This document shows positions 5,360 through 6,388 of a stretch of DNA of 6,388 nt, in pieces. This stretch comes from Gammaproteobacteria bacterium. GTDB taxonomy: Bacteria > Pseudomonadota > Gammaproteobacteria > DSM-19610. Position 1 is the first letter of the stretch, and each line of letters starts with the position of its first letter. The stretch covers positions 1 to 6,388 of the forward strand of contig DRQL01000312.1 in NCBI GenBank assembly GCA_011371465.1, in the 5' to 3' direction. The position numbers were made by a program, and so were the translations under genes. Under the pieces are notes generated by a model. It had not been told where the DNA came from, made no database searches, and saw only the letters and a list, made by a program, of their open reading frames with translations.

Positions 5360-6217
5360 TTAGCTGATGTTCTGTCGATGCGTCTGCATTTTGTCGGCAG
5401 GGGCGTCGAAAATGACTTTGTCGGCGCCGTTGTAGACCAGGAAATGACGTCCTTTGGCGCGTGCGATCATGGTGATGCCGAGTTCCTGCGCCAGTTCGAG
5501 TCCCATATGCGTGACGCCCGAACGCGACAGCAGGATGGGGATACCCATCCGGGTGACTTTCATGACAATTTCCGAGGTCAGCCGGCCGGTGGTATAGAAA
5601 ATCTTGTCATCACCGGCCAGGTGTTCCAGCCACATACTGCCGGCGATGGCATCGGCGGCATTGTGTCGCCCGACATCTTCAATAAACATTGTAATATCAG
5701 CGCCCTGGCACAGACCGCAAGCGTGGACCGCGCCGGCGCGCCGGTAGACCTCGTTGTGGCTGCGGATGTTATCCAGCAAGCGGTAAAGTATGGACTGGCG
5801 TACCGGCAGCTCGGGCAGGCGGAACTGGTAAAGCGAGTCGAGCGTGCAGCTGAATACCGTGCCCTGGCCGCAACCGGTGGTGACGGTGCGCTTTTTCAGT
5901 TTTTCATCCCAGCCCTCGACACCGTTCCAGGTGGTAACGCGGGCTGATTCCGTGCGCCAGTCCACGCTGACGTCGCGGATCTCTTCCAGTTTTTCTATGA
6001 AACGCTGGTTGCGCAGGTAGCCAATGGCCAGTGCTTCCGGTCGGGTGCCCAGGGTCATCAGGGTGACAATTTCCCGACCATCGACGTACAGGGTCAGCGG
6101 TGCTTCACCGGCGACAGACACCTCGCGCGGGTTACCGTATTCGTCAACGGCGGTGACCGGGTGGGTCGGGGCGAGCCCCGCGTGCGTCATGCCGGGGCGG
6201 TAGTGATCGTCAGACAA
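5360..6217 (-). CDS. fdhD: Formate dehydrogenase accessory sulfurtransferase FdhD
   Basis: This 285-aa protein has the usual FdhD length. FdhD takes sulfur from IscS and delivers it to the bis-MGD cofactor before insertion into formate dehydrogenase, in the cytoplasm. Visible family features: PLTLYVDGREIVTLMTLGTRPEALAIGYL in outline at 40-68, TTGCGQGT (113-120), AGAVHACGLC (161-170), IEDVGRHNAADAIAG (179-193), YTTGRLTSEIVMK (208-220) and LLSRSGVT (229-236). Cysteines are at 116, 124, 167 and 170. The loop that holds the sulfur-relay Cys pair in E. coli FdhD here has Cys116 in GCGQG, so this is a variant subgroup. The start is TTG at 6217-6215, chosen because AGGAG lies 6 nt upstream; the ATG ten codons in (6190) has no Shine-Dalgarno. 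It is transcribed in the same direction as tupA, from which it is separated only by the opposite-strand small gene. It probably serves a W/Mo formate dehydrogenase encoded elsewhere. Confidence 0.95.
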   Translation of the reverse strand: MSDDHYRPGMTHAGLAPTHPVTAVDEYGNPREVSVAGEAPLTLYVDGREIVTLMTLGTRPEALAIGYLRNQRFIEKLEEIRDVSVDWRTESARVTTWNGVEGWDEKLKKRTVTTGCGQGTVFSCTLDSLYQFRLPELPVRQSILYRLLDNIRSHNEVYRRAGAVHACGLCQGADITMFIEDVGRHNAADAIAGSMWLEHLAGDDKIFYTTGRLTSEIVMKVTRMGIPILLSRSGVTHMGLELAQELGITMIARAKGRHFLVYNGADKVIFDAPADKMQTHRQNIS

Positions 6218-6223
6218 TGCGGA

Positions 6224-6228
6224 CTCCT
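6224..6228 (-). promoter_or_regulatory. Strong Shine-Dalgarno deciding the fdhD TTG start
   Basis: The minus strand reads AGGAG with 6 nt between it and the TTG start codon at 6217. This is ideal spacing and is the main reason to prefer TTG over the later ATG at 6190. Confidence 0.75.
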
Positions 6229-6265
6229 GGCGTGTTGACCGTTTTATTCTTATCCGGTGACTTGC

Positions 6266-6288
6266 ATATAGCCCTGAAGGCGATATAG
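6266..6288 (-). promoter_or_regulatory. Possible operator upstream of fdhD: repeated ATATAG plus imperfect dyad
   Basis: About 49 nt upstream of the fdhD start, ATATAG occurs twice in direct orientation (6266-6271 and 6283-6288; CTATAT on the transcribed strand). Overlapping these, 6266-6273 and 6279-6286 form an inverted repeat matching at 7 of 8 positions around a 5-nt centre (ctgaa). The TATA-rich half-sites next to CG recall ModE-type oxyanion-responsive operators, and the position suits a promoter/operator. The CTATAT copies could instead be -10 elements, but no matching -35 box was found. The structure is seen; the regulatory role is inferred. Confidence 0.3.
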
Positions 6289-6334
6289 TTTGTTAAAGGA
6301 GTTCAGGCGTGCGATTGCTCCGCTGAAACGCTTC

Positions 6335-6360
6335 GTCATCCCGGCGCATGTGGGAATGAC
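6335..6360. repeat. Small palindromic (REP-like) repeat, gtcat...atgac
   Basis: gtcatccc at 6335-6342 pairs with gggaatgac at 6352-6360, giving an 8-bp stem with one bulged base and a 9-nt loop. This resembles the dispersed GTCATTCCC-type intergenic palindromes common in proteobacteria. Neither strand has a T-run after the stem, so it is not a standard intrinsic terminator. It sits in the 171-bp non-coding stretch upstream of fdhD and marks an extragenic boundary. Confidence 0.55.
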
Positions 6361-6388
6361 AGTCGGCCGGTTAATCAGGGGCCACTCC

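Noticed and set aside
5360..5947. 189-aa plus-strand frame antisense to fdhD
   Set aside because: It is the complement of a gene with unmistakable FdhD motifs and has no recognisable domain.
6218..6388. Moco/Tuco-type riboswitch considered upstream of fdhD
   Set aside because: No extended multi-helix structure could be recognised by eye; only the short dyad at 6266-6286 and the palindrome at 6335-6360 are visible. A covariance-model search would settle it.

Overview
The window is GC-rich bacterial DNA and reads as a proteobacterial chromosome, most likely from a gammaproteobacterium. That placement is inferred from protein style, gene content and repeat type; no RNA gene or marker in the window fixes it. 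Coding density is very high. There is no CRISPR array, tRNA, rRNA or transposase gene.

Layout. (1) Positions 1-770, plus strand: the C-terminal part of an enolase-superfamily enzyme, best read as o-succinylbenzoate synthase (MenC-like). Its 5' end lies outside the window. (2) Positions 771-829: a short spacer with no gene. (3) Positions 830-976: a 147-bp MITE-like element that is one imperfect palindrome with 27-bp terminal inverted repeats. It sits between two convergent genes, and its right terminus carries the stop codon of moeA. (4) Positions 973-5151, minus strand, read from high to low coordinates: tupA, tupB, a tupC-mobA fusion, and moeA. Junctions are a 2-nt gap (tupA/tupB), a 1-nt overlap (tupB/tupC) and a 4-nt overlap (fusion/moeA), so this is almost certainly one translationally coupled operon. 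(5) Positions 5150-5356, plus strand: a 68-aa DUF6494-like protein that exactly fills the gap between tupA and fdhD and shares its start-codon bases with tupA. (6) Positions 5360-6217, minus strand: fdhD, with a TTG start backed by a strong Shine-Dalgarno. (7) Positions 6218-6388: non-coding, with a repeated ATATAG/dyad structure that could be an operator and a small palindromic repeat.

How the genes work together. TupA, TupB and the TupC half of the fusion form a tungstate ABC importer: periplasmic binding protein, membrane permease and cytoplasmic ATPase. MoeA inserts the metal into adenylated molybdopterin. MobA adds GMP to make the guanine dinucleotide cofactor. FdhD passes sulfur to the bis-MGD cofactor of formate dehydrogenase. 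The locus therefore looks like a supply line for a tungsten- or molybdenum-dependent formate dehydrogenase or a related bis-MGD enzyme encoded elsewhere.

Most notable points: the TupC-MobA fusion, which joins metal import to cofactor nucleotidylation in one polypeptide; the tightly interlocked opposite-strand DUF6494 gene; and the palindromic element that supplies moeA's stop codon.
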